From: Desulfobacteraceae bacterium
Lineage (GTDB): Bacteria; Desulfobacterota; Desulfobacteria; Desulfobacterales; ETH-SRB1
Length of the DNA stretch: 33,573 nt
Assembly (NCBI GenBank): GCA_014237365.1
Contig: JABZFQ010000340.1
Span: 1-33,573 of the forward strand
Direction: 5' to 3'
Shown: one piece after another, positions 7,901-15,630 of the stretch
How the letters are laid out: each line of letters begins with the position of its first letter
Numbering within the stretch: position 1 is the first letter of the stretch
Made by a program: the position numbers and the translations under genes
Notes under the pieces: generated by a model
What the model saw: only the letters and a program-made list of their open reading frames with translations
What the model was told of the DNA's origin: nothing
Databases searched by the model: none

Positions 7901-8908
7901 ATGAAAAAAAGAATCATTGTTACATCCTGGATAATTGTTATATTATTAATTTTACCCTGCATTGTTTTTGCCGGTAGCGTTATGCTGACTTGGAAAGCGA
8001 GCCCTGAGCTGGATCTATCCGAATATTGGGTATATTATGGAACATCATCGCATGTATATGGGCCATCTATACCTGTGGGTAATGTTACAAGCTATACAGT
8101 TAGTGAGCTTGATGAAGAAAAGACTTATTATTTCTCAGTTACAGCAGTAGATACTTCGGGAAACGAAAGTGGATATTCAGTAGAAATTACGGTAACTATG
8201 CTCTCAATTCCCCCAGACATTGCGATAACAACTCCAACGACTGCCGGAACATATGATACTGCTGATGCATTAATAACCATATCCGGCGATGCTTCAGATA
8301 ATGTAGGTGTAAACGAAGTTACATGGGCAAACTCGACTGGCGGAAGCGGAACGGCAACCGGCACAGAAACCTGGACTGTGTCTGACATTGTGTTGGCTGA
8401 AGGCGAAAACATAGTGACAGTTACCGCTGCAGATGCTGTAGGAAATGAAAATAGCGCTTCTCTGGCAGTAACATATACACCGCCTCCCACTCCTGTAATT
8501 TCAGACTTGACCGTAGCCTCTGATGCGACTTATGTGATTGTTGATGGTCTTGATAATGGTTCAATAGCTTATGTGGACAGTAATTCCACTTACAGCAATT
8601 TGCCAAATGTCTTAAAAAATGCTACCTATATCAGGACATCTATTAATGACGGAACCAGTACAACAAAACCATTTATCAGTTTTACTGTTAATAAAGATGT
8701 TACCGTTTGTATTGCTCATGATGACAGAATAGATCCTAAACCATCCTGGCTGCCGTTTAAAAACAAAACTGAAGCTGATTTAGCTATTGGAAATGAAGTG
8801 ATGAACATATATACCAAATTTGTTCGCGCAGGCAAAGAAGTAAGGTTGGGCGGAAATGAAGGTGATATTAATTCCAATATGTATACTGTTATTATAGTTG
8901 AAAAATAA
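7901..8908 (+). CDS. Secreted FN3 / Ig-like protein with a shared C-terminal module (paralogue 1)
   Basis: 335 residues, exported through a standard signal peptide (cleavage after VFA, about residue 25). An FN3 domain follows (about 26-105: LTWKASPELDLSEYWVYYG ... YYFSVTAVDTSGNESGYS). Next comes an Ig-like domain of the kind found in surface proteins (about 108-195, ending ENIVTVTAADAVGNENSASLAVTY). The last 140 residues form a compact C-terminal module with conserved SYTYSNLP-like, PKPSWLP and LGGNEGDINSNMYTVIIVE segments. I recall similar modules at the ends of secreted carbohydrate-active proteins but cannot name the family. GGAGG (7891-7895) lies 5 bases before the start. Surface adhesin or polysaccharide-binding role is inference. 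Confidence 0.8.
   Translation: MKKRIIVTSWIIVILLILPCIVFAGSVMLTWKASPELDLSEYWVYYGTSSHVYGPSIPVGNVTSYTVSELDEEKTYYFSVTAVDTSGNESGYSVEITVTMLSIPPDIAITTPTTAGTYDTADALITISGDASDNVGVNEVTWANSTGGSGTATGTETWTVSDIVLAEGENIVTVTAADAVGNENSASLAVTYTPPPTPVISDLTVASDATYVIVDGLDNGSIAYVDSNSTYSNLPNVLKNATYIRTSINDGTSTTKPFISFTVNKDVTVCIAHDDRIDPKPSWLPFKNKTEADLAIGNEVMNIYTKFVRAGKEVRLGGNEGDINSNMYTVIIVEK
8486..8905 (+). repeat. 420-bp near-identical direct repeat, copy 1 (other copy 10565-10984)
   Basis: From CCCACTCCTGTAATTTCAGA to the penultimate codon, this stretch matches 10565-10984 without net insertion or deletion. By my count about 20 of 140 encoded residues differ. The Ig-like domain just before it is far more diverged, so the boundary is sharp. 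This points to a recent duplication of, or gene conversion in, the C-terminal module. Confidence 0.85.
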
Positions 8909-9050
8909 TAGCGAAAGCCGATGGATACTCCATCTCCAGCGTTGTCGAGGGTTTGCAGTAGACTTACTACGGCTTCACTTTTGACGTATTGGGGAATCCT
9001 GGGGCATTCTTGATTTTCGCTCAATTCAGGTATAAATGAGGGAGGATATT
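8909..9050. other. Structured intergenic spacer
   Basis: A 142-bp spacer. It has a short hairpin (GATGGA 8920-8925, TCCATC 8929-8934) and an outer 7-bp inverted repeat (AGCGAAA 8910-8916, TTTCGCT 9015-9021). No T-run follows, so no terminator is called. It may be another degraded repeat. The next gene's ribosome site GGGAGG lies at its right end. Confidence 0.3.
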
Positions 9051-9410
9051 ATGGATAGAAAAACAACTATCTTTGGTATATCTGTATTATTAATATTTCT
9101 AATCGGATTTTATTCCAATGCTCTCGGTGCAACATTGTCCTGGACTGCCAGTACCGGTGAAGTTACTGGATACAATCTTTATTATAGTGAAAGCGAAGGA
9201 AGCTATAGCTTACATGTGGATGTCGGCAATGTTATTTCTTATAGCACAGATTTTCTGTCATTAACAGTAGGCACACCTTACTACTTTGTTGTAACTGCTT
9301 ACAATTTTGCAGGCGAAAGCGGCTATTCAAATATGGTTTCATTGACCCCGGCCGATACAACGCCGCCCATACCTCCCGAAGAGTTGGAAGCAACAGAGGT
9401 GCTAGAATAG
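9051..9410 (+). CDS. Small secreted single-FN3 protein
   Basis: 119 residues: a signal peptide (cleavage after ALG or nearby, about residue 27) and one fibronectin type III domain (LSWTASTGEVTGYNLYYSESEG ... YYFVVTAYNFAGESGYSNMVSLTP). A short acidic tail, TPPIPPEELEATEVLE, ends the protein. I prefer ATG 9051 over ATG 9036 because GGGAGG lies 5-6 bases before 9051 and would be inside the longer version. It resembles the N-terminal FN3 domain of the protein at 7901 but lacks the Ig-like and C-terminal modules, so it could be a genuine small secreted protein or a fragment of such an array. Repeat copy A3 starts 31 bases after its stop. Confidence 0.7.
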   Translation: MDRKTTIFGISVLLIFLIGFYSNALGATLSWTASTGEVTGYNLYYSESEGSYSLHVDVGNVISYSTDFLSLTVGTPYYFVVTAYNFAGESGYSNMVSLTPADTTPPIPPEELEATEVLE

Positions 9411-9440
9411 CATGGATTCTATGATTTAATTGCGTTGCAC

Positions 9441-9626
9441 TAAGGAACGTGGACGAAATAACTTCCACAACTATGCATCACAGCTTCAGGCCAGCTTTGC
9501 CCGATCTCAAATCACAAAAATATTGAAATAGCTCGCTATTCCTTCAACTTTTGTGATCTGAGATCGAACAAATCTGACCCAAATATGTGCGCCTACTTGT
9601 GGAAGTTAATTCGTCCACGTTCCTAA
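9441..9626. mobile_element. MITE-like palindromic element, copy A3
   Basis: 186-bp full-length copy with a perfect 3-bp TAA duplication (9441-9443 and 9624-9626). The terminal arms GGAACGTGGACGAA(A/T)TAACTTCCACAA pair over about 27 bases with one mismatch. The subterminal CGATCTCAAATCACAAAA block also pairs with its inverse. The two arms meet at GCTCGC/GCGAGC-like sequence in the centre, so the transcript could fold along its whole length. It is the cleanest copy for defining the element. No ORF is present. Confidence 0.85.
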
Positions 9627-9652
9627 TTACAATTTGAATTAGGAGCAATAAA

Positions 9653-10987
9653 ATGAAAAATTTAGTAGAAGTTGTTTTTCGTAATTCTGTTATTTATAAT
9701 TTCAGCGAAATAGGATTTGTAAGGAAAATTTCGAAACCACTACTATTTTTTTTGTTTTTTATCCTGCTTTTCCCAGTAATGACCGGTCTTGCAGATGCGG
9801 ATGTTATTTACTTTGATGATATTACCACTGGTGATTTTGAAGCCGTTCCTTTGGAATACTGCGGGTTTAACTGGGGTACAAATGAATTCGGTGTGGTTTC
9901 TGATAATGCTTACTCGTCTTACCATTACAATAATACCTATGGTTCCCCTTCGGGAGAATATGCGGCTTTTAATGACAGGGGCAAGGAAAATCTTATTGTA
10001 ACTTCTATTTCAGGAAACAACTTTGTTTTTAATGGTGCATACTTTTCCGGATGGGCACAGGAGGATCAATGCTTTGAATTTACTGCCACCTCAATTACTG
10101 TTTATGGATACAGGGATGAAGTTTTAGTTGGAACGGTTTCTATGGATCTCTCTAATAGCCAATATGACTGGCTCAAAGCTGACATGGACGGCATCAATAA
10201 GCTTCAATTCGTGTCTTCCGGAAATAATAAGTTCTGGATAATGGATGACTTTACTTTTAACGAAAATATTCCTGCTGATGCAATTGCTCCTGAGATCGCA
10301 GTAACGTATCCAACAAGTGGGGCAACTTATGAGACTAATGTATCTACTCTTGATATATCAGGCACTGCATCAGATAATGTCGGTGTTATCAGCGTAACAT
10401 GGTTCAGCTCCGGTAGCGGAAATGGGACAGCTATTGGTACGAAAAATTGGTCAATATCAAACATTGAGCTTGTTGAAGGAAACAATATAATAACTATATG
10501 GGCAAAAGATGCTGCAGGTAATGAAAACGGTGCAACACTGAAAGTAACCTATACTCCGCCTCAACCCACTCCTGTAATTTCAGATTTGACCGTAGCCTCT
10601 GACGCGACTTGTGTGGTTGTTGATGGTCTTGATAATGGTTCAAAAGCTTATGTGGACAGTGGTTCCACTTATAGCAATTTACCAAATGTCTTAAAAAATG
10701 CTACCTATATCAGGACATCTATTAATGACAAAACCAGTACAACAAAACCATTTATCAGTTTTACTGTTAATAAAAATGTTAGCGTTTGTTTTGCCTATGA
10801 TGATAGAATAGATCCTAAACCATCATGGCTGCCGGTTAGAACCGATACCGGAACTGATTTGTTAATTGGGAATGAAGTGATGAGCATATATGCCAAATTT
10901 GTTCGCGCAGGCAAAGAAGTAAAGTTGGGCGGAAATGAAGGTGATATTAATTCCAATATGTATACTGTTATTATAGTTGAAAGGTAA
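9653..10987 (+). CDS. Secreted Ig-like protein with a shared C-terminal module (paralogue 2)
   Basis: 444 residues. The N-terminal leader is long (about 26 residues before the hydrophobic core at about 27-47; cleavage near ADA). A domain of about 160 residues follows (DVIYFDDITTGDFEAVPLEYCGFNWG ... KLQFVSSGNNKFWIMDDFTF), which has the look of a lectin-like jelly roll seen in PEP-CTERM-type extracellular proteins. Next is an Ig-like domain (about 215-300). The same 140-residue C-terminal module as the protein at 7901 ends it. AGGAG (9641-9645) precedes the start. It differs from paralogue 1 by having the jelly-roll-like domain in place of FN3. Surface localisation is supported; binding target is unknown. 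Confidence 0.78.
   Translation: MKNLVEVVFRNSVIYNFSEIGFVRKISKPLLFFLFFILLFPVMTGLADADVIYFDDITTGDFEAVPLEYCGFNWGTNEFGVVSDNAYSSYHYNNTYGSPSGEYAAFNDRGKENLIVTSISGNNFVFNGAYFSGWAQEDQCFEFTATSITVYGYRDEVLVGTVSMDLSNSQYDWLKADMDGINKLQFVSSGNNKFWIMDDFTFNENIPADAIAPEIAVTYPTSGATYETNVSTLDISGTASDNVGVISVTWFSSGSGNGTAIGTKNWSISNIELVEGNNIITIWAKDAAGNENGATLKVTYTPPQPTPVISDLTVASDATCVVVDGLDNGSKAYVDSGSTYSNLPNVLKNATYIRTSINDKTSTTKPFISFTVNKNVSVCFAYDDRIDPKPSWLPVRTDTGTDLLIGNEVMSIYAKFVRAGKEVKLGGNEGDINSNMYTVIIVER
10565..10984 (+). repeat. 420-bp near-identical direct repeat, copy 2 (other copy 8486-8905)
   Basis: Same length and register as 8486-8905, encoding the shared C-terminal module. Repeat-family elements lie between the two copies (A3) and just outside them (A2, A4), which could help recombination between the paralogues. 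Confidence 0.85.
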
Positions 10988-11023
10988 TTAGGAAAAGGGA
11001 AGTTAATTCGTCCACGTTCCTAA
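10988..11023. mobile_element. MITE remnant, copy A4 (both tips, interior deleted)
   Basis: TTAGGAA (10988-10994) is joined through two bases to GGGAAGTTAATTCGTCCACG and the terminal TTCCTAA. Both outer ends of the element remain but about 150 interior bases are missing. It starts directly after the TAA stop of the upstream gene. Orientation matches A2 and A3. Confidence 0.8.
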
Positions 11024-11027
11024 ACAT

Positions 11028-11061
11028 AAAAAAAGCAGGGCAAATGCCCTGCTTTTTTTTT
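11028..11061 (+). terminator. Rho-independent terminator
   Basis: AAAAGCAGGGCA pairs with TGCCCTGCTTTT around a 2-base loop and is followed by a run of T, giving a classic strong terminator. The A-run on the other side makes it potentially bidirectional. It closes the secreted-protein transcription unit before galE. Confidence 0.93.
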
Positions 11062-11092
11062 ACAATAGTATGTTCAGATTAATAGAATTTGA

Positions 11093-11145
11093 GTAACGGT
11101 TCACAGTTTTATGTTTTGAACAACCGGTAAACTTTGAACGGTTAC
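11093..11145. repeat. Inverted repeat with the GTAACGGTTCAC motif
   Basis: GTAACGGTTCACAGTTT at 11093-11109 and AAACTTTGAACGGTTAC at 11129-11145 are inverted repeats with two mismatches. The motif is the same as in the arms of the palindromic element at 29146-29414, so this may be a small member or remnant of that family. It lies 23 bases before the galE start and could also affect galE leader folding. Confidence 0.5.
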
Positions 11146-11167
11146 AAATTTTGAGAGGGTAATATTC

Positions 11168-12151
11168 ATGAAAAACATCCTGGTTGTTGGAGGAGCGGGT
11201 TATATCGGCTCTTACATGTGTAAATATCTGGCAAAAAAGGGTTATAATCCCATAGTGCTTGATAATCTTGTATACGGTCATCGGCAGGCAGTAAGGTGGG
11301 GGCCTTTTATCGAAGGTTCCATGGCAGATTCAAAACTGCTGAAAAGCATATTTACAGAATGTCGTGTTGAGGCTGTCATGCATTTTGCTGCATTTTGTTA
11401 TGTTGGAGAATCAGTATCAGAACCTGATAAGTATTACCGGAATAATGTGGCAAATACTCTCAATTTGCTTGAGGTTATGATTGAGAATAATGTACGGTAC
11501 TTCATCTTTTCTTCCTCATGTGCTACCTACGGGGAACCAATAGAAATTCCCATTACGGAACGGCACCTACAAAATCCGATTAACCCTTATGGCAGAAGCA
11601 AACTCATGGTGGAACAGATCCTGAAGGATTTCAGCAATGCCTATGGTTTAAAATATGTTTCTTTGCGTTATTTTAATGCAGCCGGAGCTGACCCTGACGG
11701 TGAGGTTGGAGAGGATCACAGGCCCGAAACACATCTTATCCCCCTGGTGCTTCAGGCAGCCCTTGGGCAGAGGGAGAGAATAGATATTTTCGGAGATGAC
11801 TATCCTACAAAAGATGGCACATGTATTCGAGATTATGTCCATATTGTCGATCTGGCTCAGGCTCACCTTCTTGCTCTGGAAAGGCTTATGAATGGCATGC
11901 AGGAAGGAGAATATAATTTAGGGAATGGTGACGGCTTTTCAGTAAAAGAAGTAATTGAGGTTGCACGAAATATTACGGGCAGGACAATTACTTCAAGGGT
12001 TACAAAGAGACGTCCTGGGGATCCTGCAGTACTGATTGGTTCCAGCAAAAAGGTTATCAAGGAGCTTGGTTGGAAACCTCAATTTGCCGATCTTTCTACA
12101 ATAATTGAAACAGCCTGGAAGTGGCACAAAAGTCATCCTGAAGGTTGGTAA
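11168..12151 (+). CDS. galE: UDP-glucose 4-epimerase
   Basis: NAD-dependent interconversion of UDP-glucose and UDP-galactose, a precursor supply step for surface polysaccharide. The 327-residue protein is the usual length for the short-chain dehydrogenase epimerases. It shows the NAD site GGAGYIG (8-14), SSSCATYGEP with the active-site Ser/Thr (about 113-122), the catalytic YGRSK (Y near 141), and RYFNAAGADPDGEVGEDH, the typical GalE substrate loop. GAGAGGG lies about 10 bases before ATG 11168. It sits between two terminators (11028-11061 and 12218-12250) and so is probably a single-gene unit. It is more GalE-like than UDP-glucuronate epimerase-like. Confidence 0.94.
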   Translation: MKNILVVGGAGYIGSYMCKYLAKKGYNPIVLDNLVYGHRQAVRWGPFIEGSMADSKLLKSIFTECRVEAVMHFAAFCYVGESVSEPDKYYRNNVANTLNLLEVMIENNVRYFIFSSSCATYGEPIEIPITERHLQNPINPYGRSKLMVEQILKDFSNAYGLKYVSLRYFNAAGADPDGEVGEDHRPETHLIPLVLQAALGQRERIDIFGDDYPTKDGTCIRDYVHIVDLAQAHLLALERLMNGMQEGEYNLGNGDGFSVKEVIEVARNITGRTITSRVTKRRPGDPAVLIGSSKKVIKELGWKPQFADLSTIIETAWKWHKSHPEGW

Positions 12152-12217
12152 TGAGACAATAGCTTTGGATTAAGCTTTGCGGTAGCACAAACAATCTGCT
12201 GTAAATGACAATTCTTT

Positions 12218-12250
12218 AAGCGAAGCATTGTTTTGACTTCGCTTTTTTTA
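12218..12250 (+). terminator. Rho-independent terminator after galE
   Basis: AAGCGAAG (12218-12225) pairs with CTTCGCTT (12237-12244) and runs into seven T residues. It lies about 65 bases after the galE stop and before the APS kinase gene. Confidence 0.85.
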
Positions 12251-12327
12251 TTTTCTAAATATTGTATTTGACATTAGGGAAAATTAAGAGATATTTTTGT
12301 AAATTTCTGATTAGAGAATTTATCATT

Positions 12328-14040
12328 ATGAATAAAAAATACTCAGAACCTCATGGCGGGACTCTTGTAAATCTTCTTGCTGATTCAGAACGCTGTAAGC
12401 TGCTTAAAAACATTTCACTTAAACTCCCGGATATTACACTTAATGAGAGGCAGCTCTGCGATCTTGAACTCCTTGCAACCGGTGTTTTTTCGCCTTTAAA
12501 AGGTTTTATGGTACGTTCTGAATATGAATCTGTATTGGACCGAATGCGTCTTCAAAACGATATGCTCTGGCCTATACCTGTTTGTTTTGATATTACAAAC
12601 ACAAAAGCGAGCACAATTGAGGCAGGCCAGTCTGTAACTCTCAGAGATCCTGAGGGTTTTCTTCTTGCAATTATGCATATTGAAGATTTTTGGGAAATAG
12701 AACGCGAAAAAGAATGCTTAAAAATTTATGGGACTCTGGATCAAACACACCCTGGAGTAAATTATCTTTTCAATAAATCCGGTGATTATTACATAGGCGG
12801 TAAACTGGAAGTATTAAACCTGCCAATACACTTTGATTTTAAACAGTTGCGTATGTCTCCGGAAGAAGTTGCAATTATATATAAAAAACTTGGCTGGAAG
12901 AGAGTTGTTGGATTCCAGACCAGAAATCCTATTCACAGGCCGCAGTTTGAAATGACTATTAAAGCAATGCAACAAGCCGGTGCCAATTTACTCATTCTTC
13001 CCATTACAGGTATAGCAAAAGCTGATGATTTTGATCACTATATAAGGGTAAGGTGCTATCGTGAAGTGACCAATCACTATCCGCCGGATTCTTACTTATT
13101 AAATTTACTACCTCTTGCCATGCGAATGGCCGGGCCAAGAGATGCGCTCTTAGACGCAATTATATCAAAAAATTATGGATGTACTCATTTTATTATAGGA
13201 CATGAGCATGGGAGCCCAGGCCTGGATAGCAAGGGGAGGCCCTTTTATGACAGCAATATGACCAGGGATCTGTCAGAAAAATATAGTAGTGAAATTAATA
13301 TAAGCGTTATCCATTTTGAGGAGATGGTTTATCTGCCTTTTGAAGATGAATTTCGTTTTCAAAATGAAGTTCCTGCTAATACTCAAACAATATCTCTAAG
13401 TGGTTCAGATATTCGGGAAAGAATTCGTTCGGGAAGGCGGATACCTGAATGGGCTACATTCCCTAAGGTAGTTAAAGAACTTCAAAAAGCTTATCCACCT
13501 CCTCATAAACAAGGATTTACAATCTTTTTAACAGGTCTTTCAGGTGCAGGGAAATCTACAATTGCAAAAATTCTTTATGCTCGTTTTCTGGAAATAGGGG
13601 AAAGACCTGTTTCCCTCCTTGATGGCGACATCGTCCGCCATAATCTATCCAACGAATTGAGCTTTTCTAAGGAACACCGCGACATAAATGTTCGACGTAT
13701 TGGCTTTGTTGCAAGTGAAATCACTAAAAACCGTGGTATTGCTATATGTGCACCCATAGCACCATATTCGGTTACAAGGTCACAAATAAGATCAATCATA
13801 GAAGCTTATGGAGGTTTTGTAGAAGTTCATGTGTCCACTCCAATTGATGTATGTGAAAAAAGAGATAGAAAAGGGATGTATGCAAAAGCCAAAGCAGGAC
13901 TTATAAAGGGATTTACAGGAGTAGATGATCCTTACGAACTTCCTGAATCACCTGAGTTGCGCATAGATACCACCGAGATGACTCCTGACGAGGCAGCAAA
14001 AGAAATTTTGTTATTTTTGGGGCAAAAAGGCTATATCTAG
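12328..14040 (+). CDS. Fused ATP-sulfurylase-like / APS kinase protein
   Basis: 570 residues. Residues about 1-385 are ATP-sulfurylase-like; about 392-570 are APS kinase, which makes PAPS from APS. The kinase half is intact: P-loop GLSGAGKST (403-411), then LDGDIVRHNL, RRIGFVA and KGMYAKAKAG. In the sulfurylase half the usual QTRNPxHRxH motif reads QTRNPIHRPQ (197-206), with Gln at the second His of HxxH, and the usual GRDHAGPG reads GHEHGSPG (291-298). Changes of this kind are known from the Thiobacillus denitrificans two-domain protein, which is an APS kinase without sulfurylase activity (recalled). I therefore infer a PAPS-forming kinase with a structural sulfurylase domain. Start ATG 12328 fits family N-termini; the frame stays open to 12262. 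No sulfotransferase is in the window. Confidence 0.9.
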   Translation: MNKKYSEPHGGTLVNLLADSERCKLLKNISLKLPDITLNERQLCDLELLATGVFSPLKGFMVRSEYESVLDRMRLQNDMLWPIPVCFDITNTKASTIEAGQSVTLRDPEGFLLAIMHIEDFWEIEREKECLKIYGTLDQTHPGVNYLFNKSGDYYIGGKLEVLNLPIHFDFKQLRMSPEEVAIIYKKLGWKRVVGFQTRNPIHRPQFEMTIKAMQQAGANLLILPITGIAKADDFDHYIRVRCYREVTNHYPPDSYLLNLLPLAMRMAGPRDALLDAIISKNYGCTHFIIGHEHGSPGLDSKGRPFYDSNMTRDLSEKYSSEINISVIHFEEMVYLPFEDEFRFQNEVPANTQTISLSGSDIRERIRSGRRIPEWATFPKVVKELQKAYPPPHKQGFTIFLTGLSGAGKSTIAKILYARFLEIGERPVSLLDGDIVRHNLSNELSFSKEHRDINVRRIGFVASEITKNRGIAICAPIAPYSVTRSQIRSIIEAYGGFVEVHVSTPIDVCEKRDRKGMYAKAKAGLIKGFTGVDDPYELPESPELRIDTTEMTPDEAAKEILLFLGQKGYI

Positions 14041-14051
14041 AGATAAAATAT

Positions 14052-15626
14052 ATGTATCTTTCATACTACAACTTAAATAAAAAACCTTTCCAAATCAGCA
14101 CAGACCCAAAATTTTTATGGATAGGTGAAAAACACAAAGAAGCTTTAGCAGTTCTAACATATGGAATACTTGATAATAAAGGGTTTCTTCTTCTAACTGG
14201 CGATGTAGGCACAGGTAAAACTACAATCATAAATGCTTTGATAAACAGCCTTGATGATGATGTAATTATAGCACATGTCACTGATCCATGCCTGAAAAAT
14301 CTTGACTTTTTCAACTTTATTGCAACTAAATTTTTAATAGATAAAAAATTCAGCACCAAAGGTGAGTTCCTTAATCATCTAAGCAAATTCTTGAATGATG
14401 CTTATGCAAAGGATAAAAAGGTATTACTTATAATTGATGAGGCCCAGAGATTAAAACCTGAGCTTCTCGAAGAAATACGACTTTTGTCGAACATAGAAAG
14501 ACAGGATACAAAACTTTTAAATATATTTTTTGTAGGTCAAAAAGAATTTAACAATATATTAATAGAACCGGAGAACAGAGCCTTAAGGCAGAGAATTACG
14601 ATAAACTATTATATCAAGCCGTTGACTGAAAATGAAACAAAAGAATACATAAAGTGCCGTTTAAATATTGCCGGTTCTGAAAAAAATATTTTCAGCTCAA
14701 GTGCAATTAGAGAGATCTTTTCTTTTTCTAAGGGTTTCCCGAGATTAATAAATATAATATGTGATTTGGCCTTGTTAACCGGATATGTTAAAGAGCAAAA
14801 AACAATAAATGAACTTATTATAAAGGAATGCGCTAAAGAGCTTCAAATACCTGCTGAAGAAGCTATAGAAGATGATTCAAATATTGAAACAGGCAGGCTG
14901 AAGCCCGTTGCCAGAGTGGTTGGATGTTTCTTTCTGTTAGTTGGCCTGATTATTCTAACATGGTATATTAGTTATCCTGCAGATTTCAAAATAAAACTTT
15001 CTAATATAAATAAATATATGACGCAAATTATTGATAATATCAATAATTCAAAATCAGAACAATTGCTTCAATCCAGTTCAACAACTATTAATTCCAAGTC
15101 TGTTGCACAAAAGTATTCAATAAATCAGATTGATTCCAGACAAAATAAACAAGTTCAAATTTCTGAAGAGCAAGACGAATTATTAGAGGATAAAAATATT
15201 TCAAATAAAAACCTGTCAGATAATAATGGAGATCACCTTGATAAATTAGGTGTTGTACCCAAACAAATTCCAGATAAAAATATTATCATATATTTCAAAT
15301 ACAATACAAACGAACTTTCAGAAAATGCTTTAATAAAACTTAATGAAGCTGCTGAGATAATGATTCAAAATCCTGACGTATACATTATTATTAAAGGCTA
15401 TACCGACACTTTCGGCAATTACAAATATAATAAGGTGCTTTCTATGTTCAGAGCTAATATCGTAAAAAGCTATCTTACAGGCAAAGGAATTGAGCCAACA
15501 AAAATTAAAGCCATTGCAATGGGGCCGGAAAACTCCATAGATACTAATGAAACTGCAAAAGGGAGAAAAATCAACCGCAGGGTTGAAATAGAGTTTTTAA
15601 CCCAAGGTTTAAACAAAACAGGATAA
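14052..15626 (+). CDS. ExeA/GspA-like AAA ATPase fused to an OmpA peptidoglycan-binding domain
   Basis: 524 residues. The cytoplasmic ATPase (about 1-270) begins MYLSYYNLNKKPFQISTDPKFLWIG, the ExeA-family opening, with Walker A GDVGTGKTT (50-58) and Walker B LLIIDEAQ (125-132). One membrane helix follows (about 286-306). A Ser/Asn/Gln/Lys-rich periplasmic linker leads to an OmpA-family domain (about 410-524) with YFKYNTNELSENA, GYTDTFGNYKYN and a NRRVEIEF end, the usual peptidoglycan-contacting fold. ExeA-type proteins help insert the secretin through the cell wall, but usually end in a PG_binding_1 domain. Related ATPases also occur in exosortase-linked polysaccharide loci. It begins 11 bases after the APS kinase stop, heading the ATPase cluster. 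Confidence 0.88.
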   Translation: MYLSYYNLNKKPFQISTDPKFLWIGEKHKEALAVLTYGILDNKGFLLLTGDVGTGKTTIINALINSLDDDVIIAHVTDPCLKNLDFFNFIATKFLIDKKFSTKGEFLNHLSKFLNDAYAKDKKVLLIIDEAQRLKPELLEEIRLLSNIERQDTKLLNIFFVGQKEFNNILIEPENRALRQRITINYYIKPLTENETKEYIKCRLNIAGSEKNIFSSSAIREIFSFSKGFPRLINIICDLALLTGYVKEQKTINELIIKECAKELQIPAEEAIEDDSNIETGRLKPVARVVGCFFLLVGLIILTWYISYPADFKIKLSNINKYMTQIIDNINNSKSEQLLQSSSTTINSKSVAQKYSINQIDSRQNKQVQISEEQDELLEDKNISNKNLSDNNGDHLDKLGVVPKQIPDKNIIIYFKYNTNELSENALIKLNEAAEIMIQNPDVYIIIKGYTDTFGNYKYNKVLSMFRANIVKSYLTGKGIEPTKIKAIAMGPENSIDTNETAKGRKINRRVEIEFLTQGLNKTG

Positions 15627-15630
15627 AACT

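Noticed and set aside
1417-9626. CRISPR array, considered because similar ~187-bp sequences recur.
   Set aside because: The copies are kilobases apart, palindromic, and not separated by uniform spacers; no cas gene is present.
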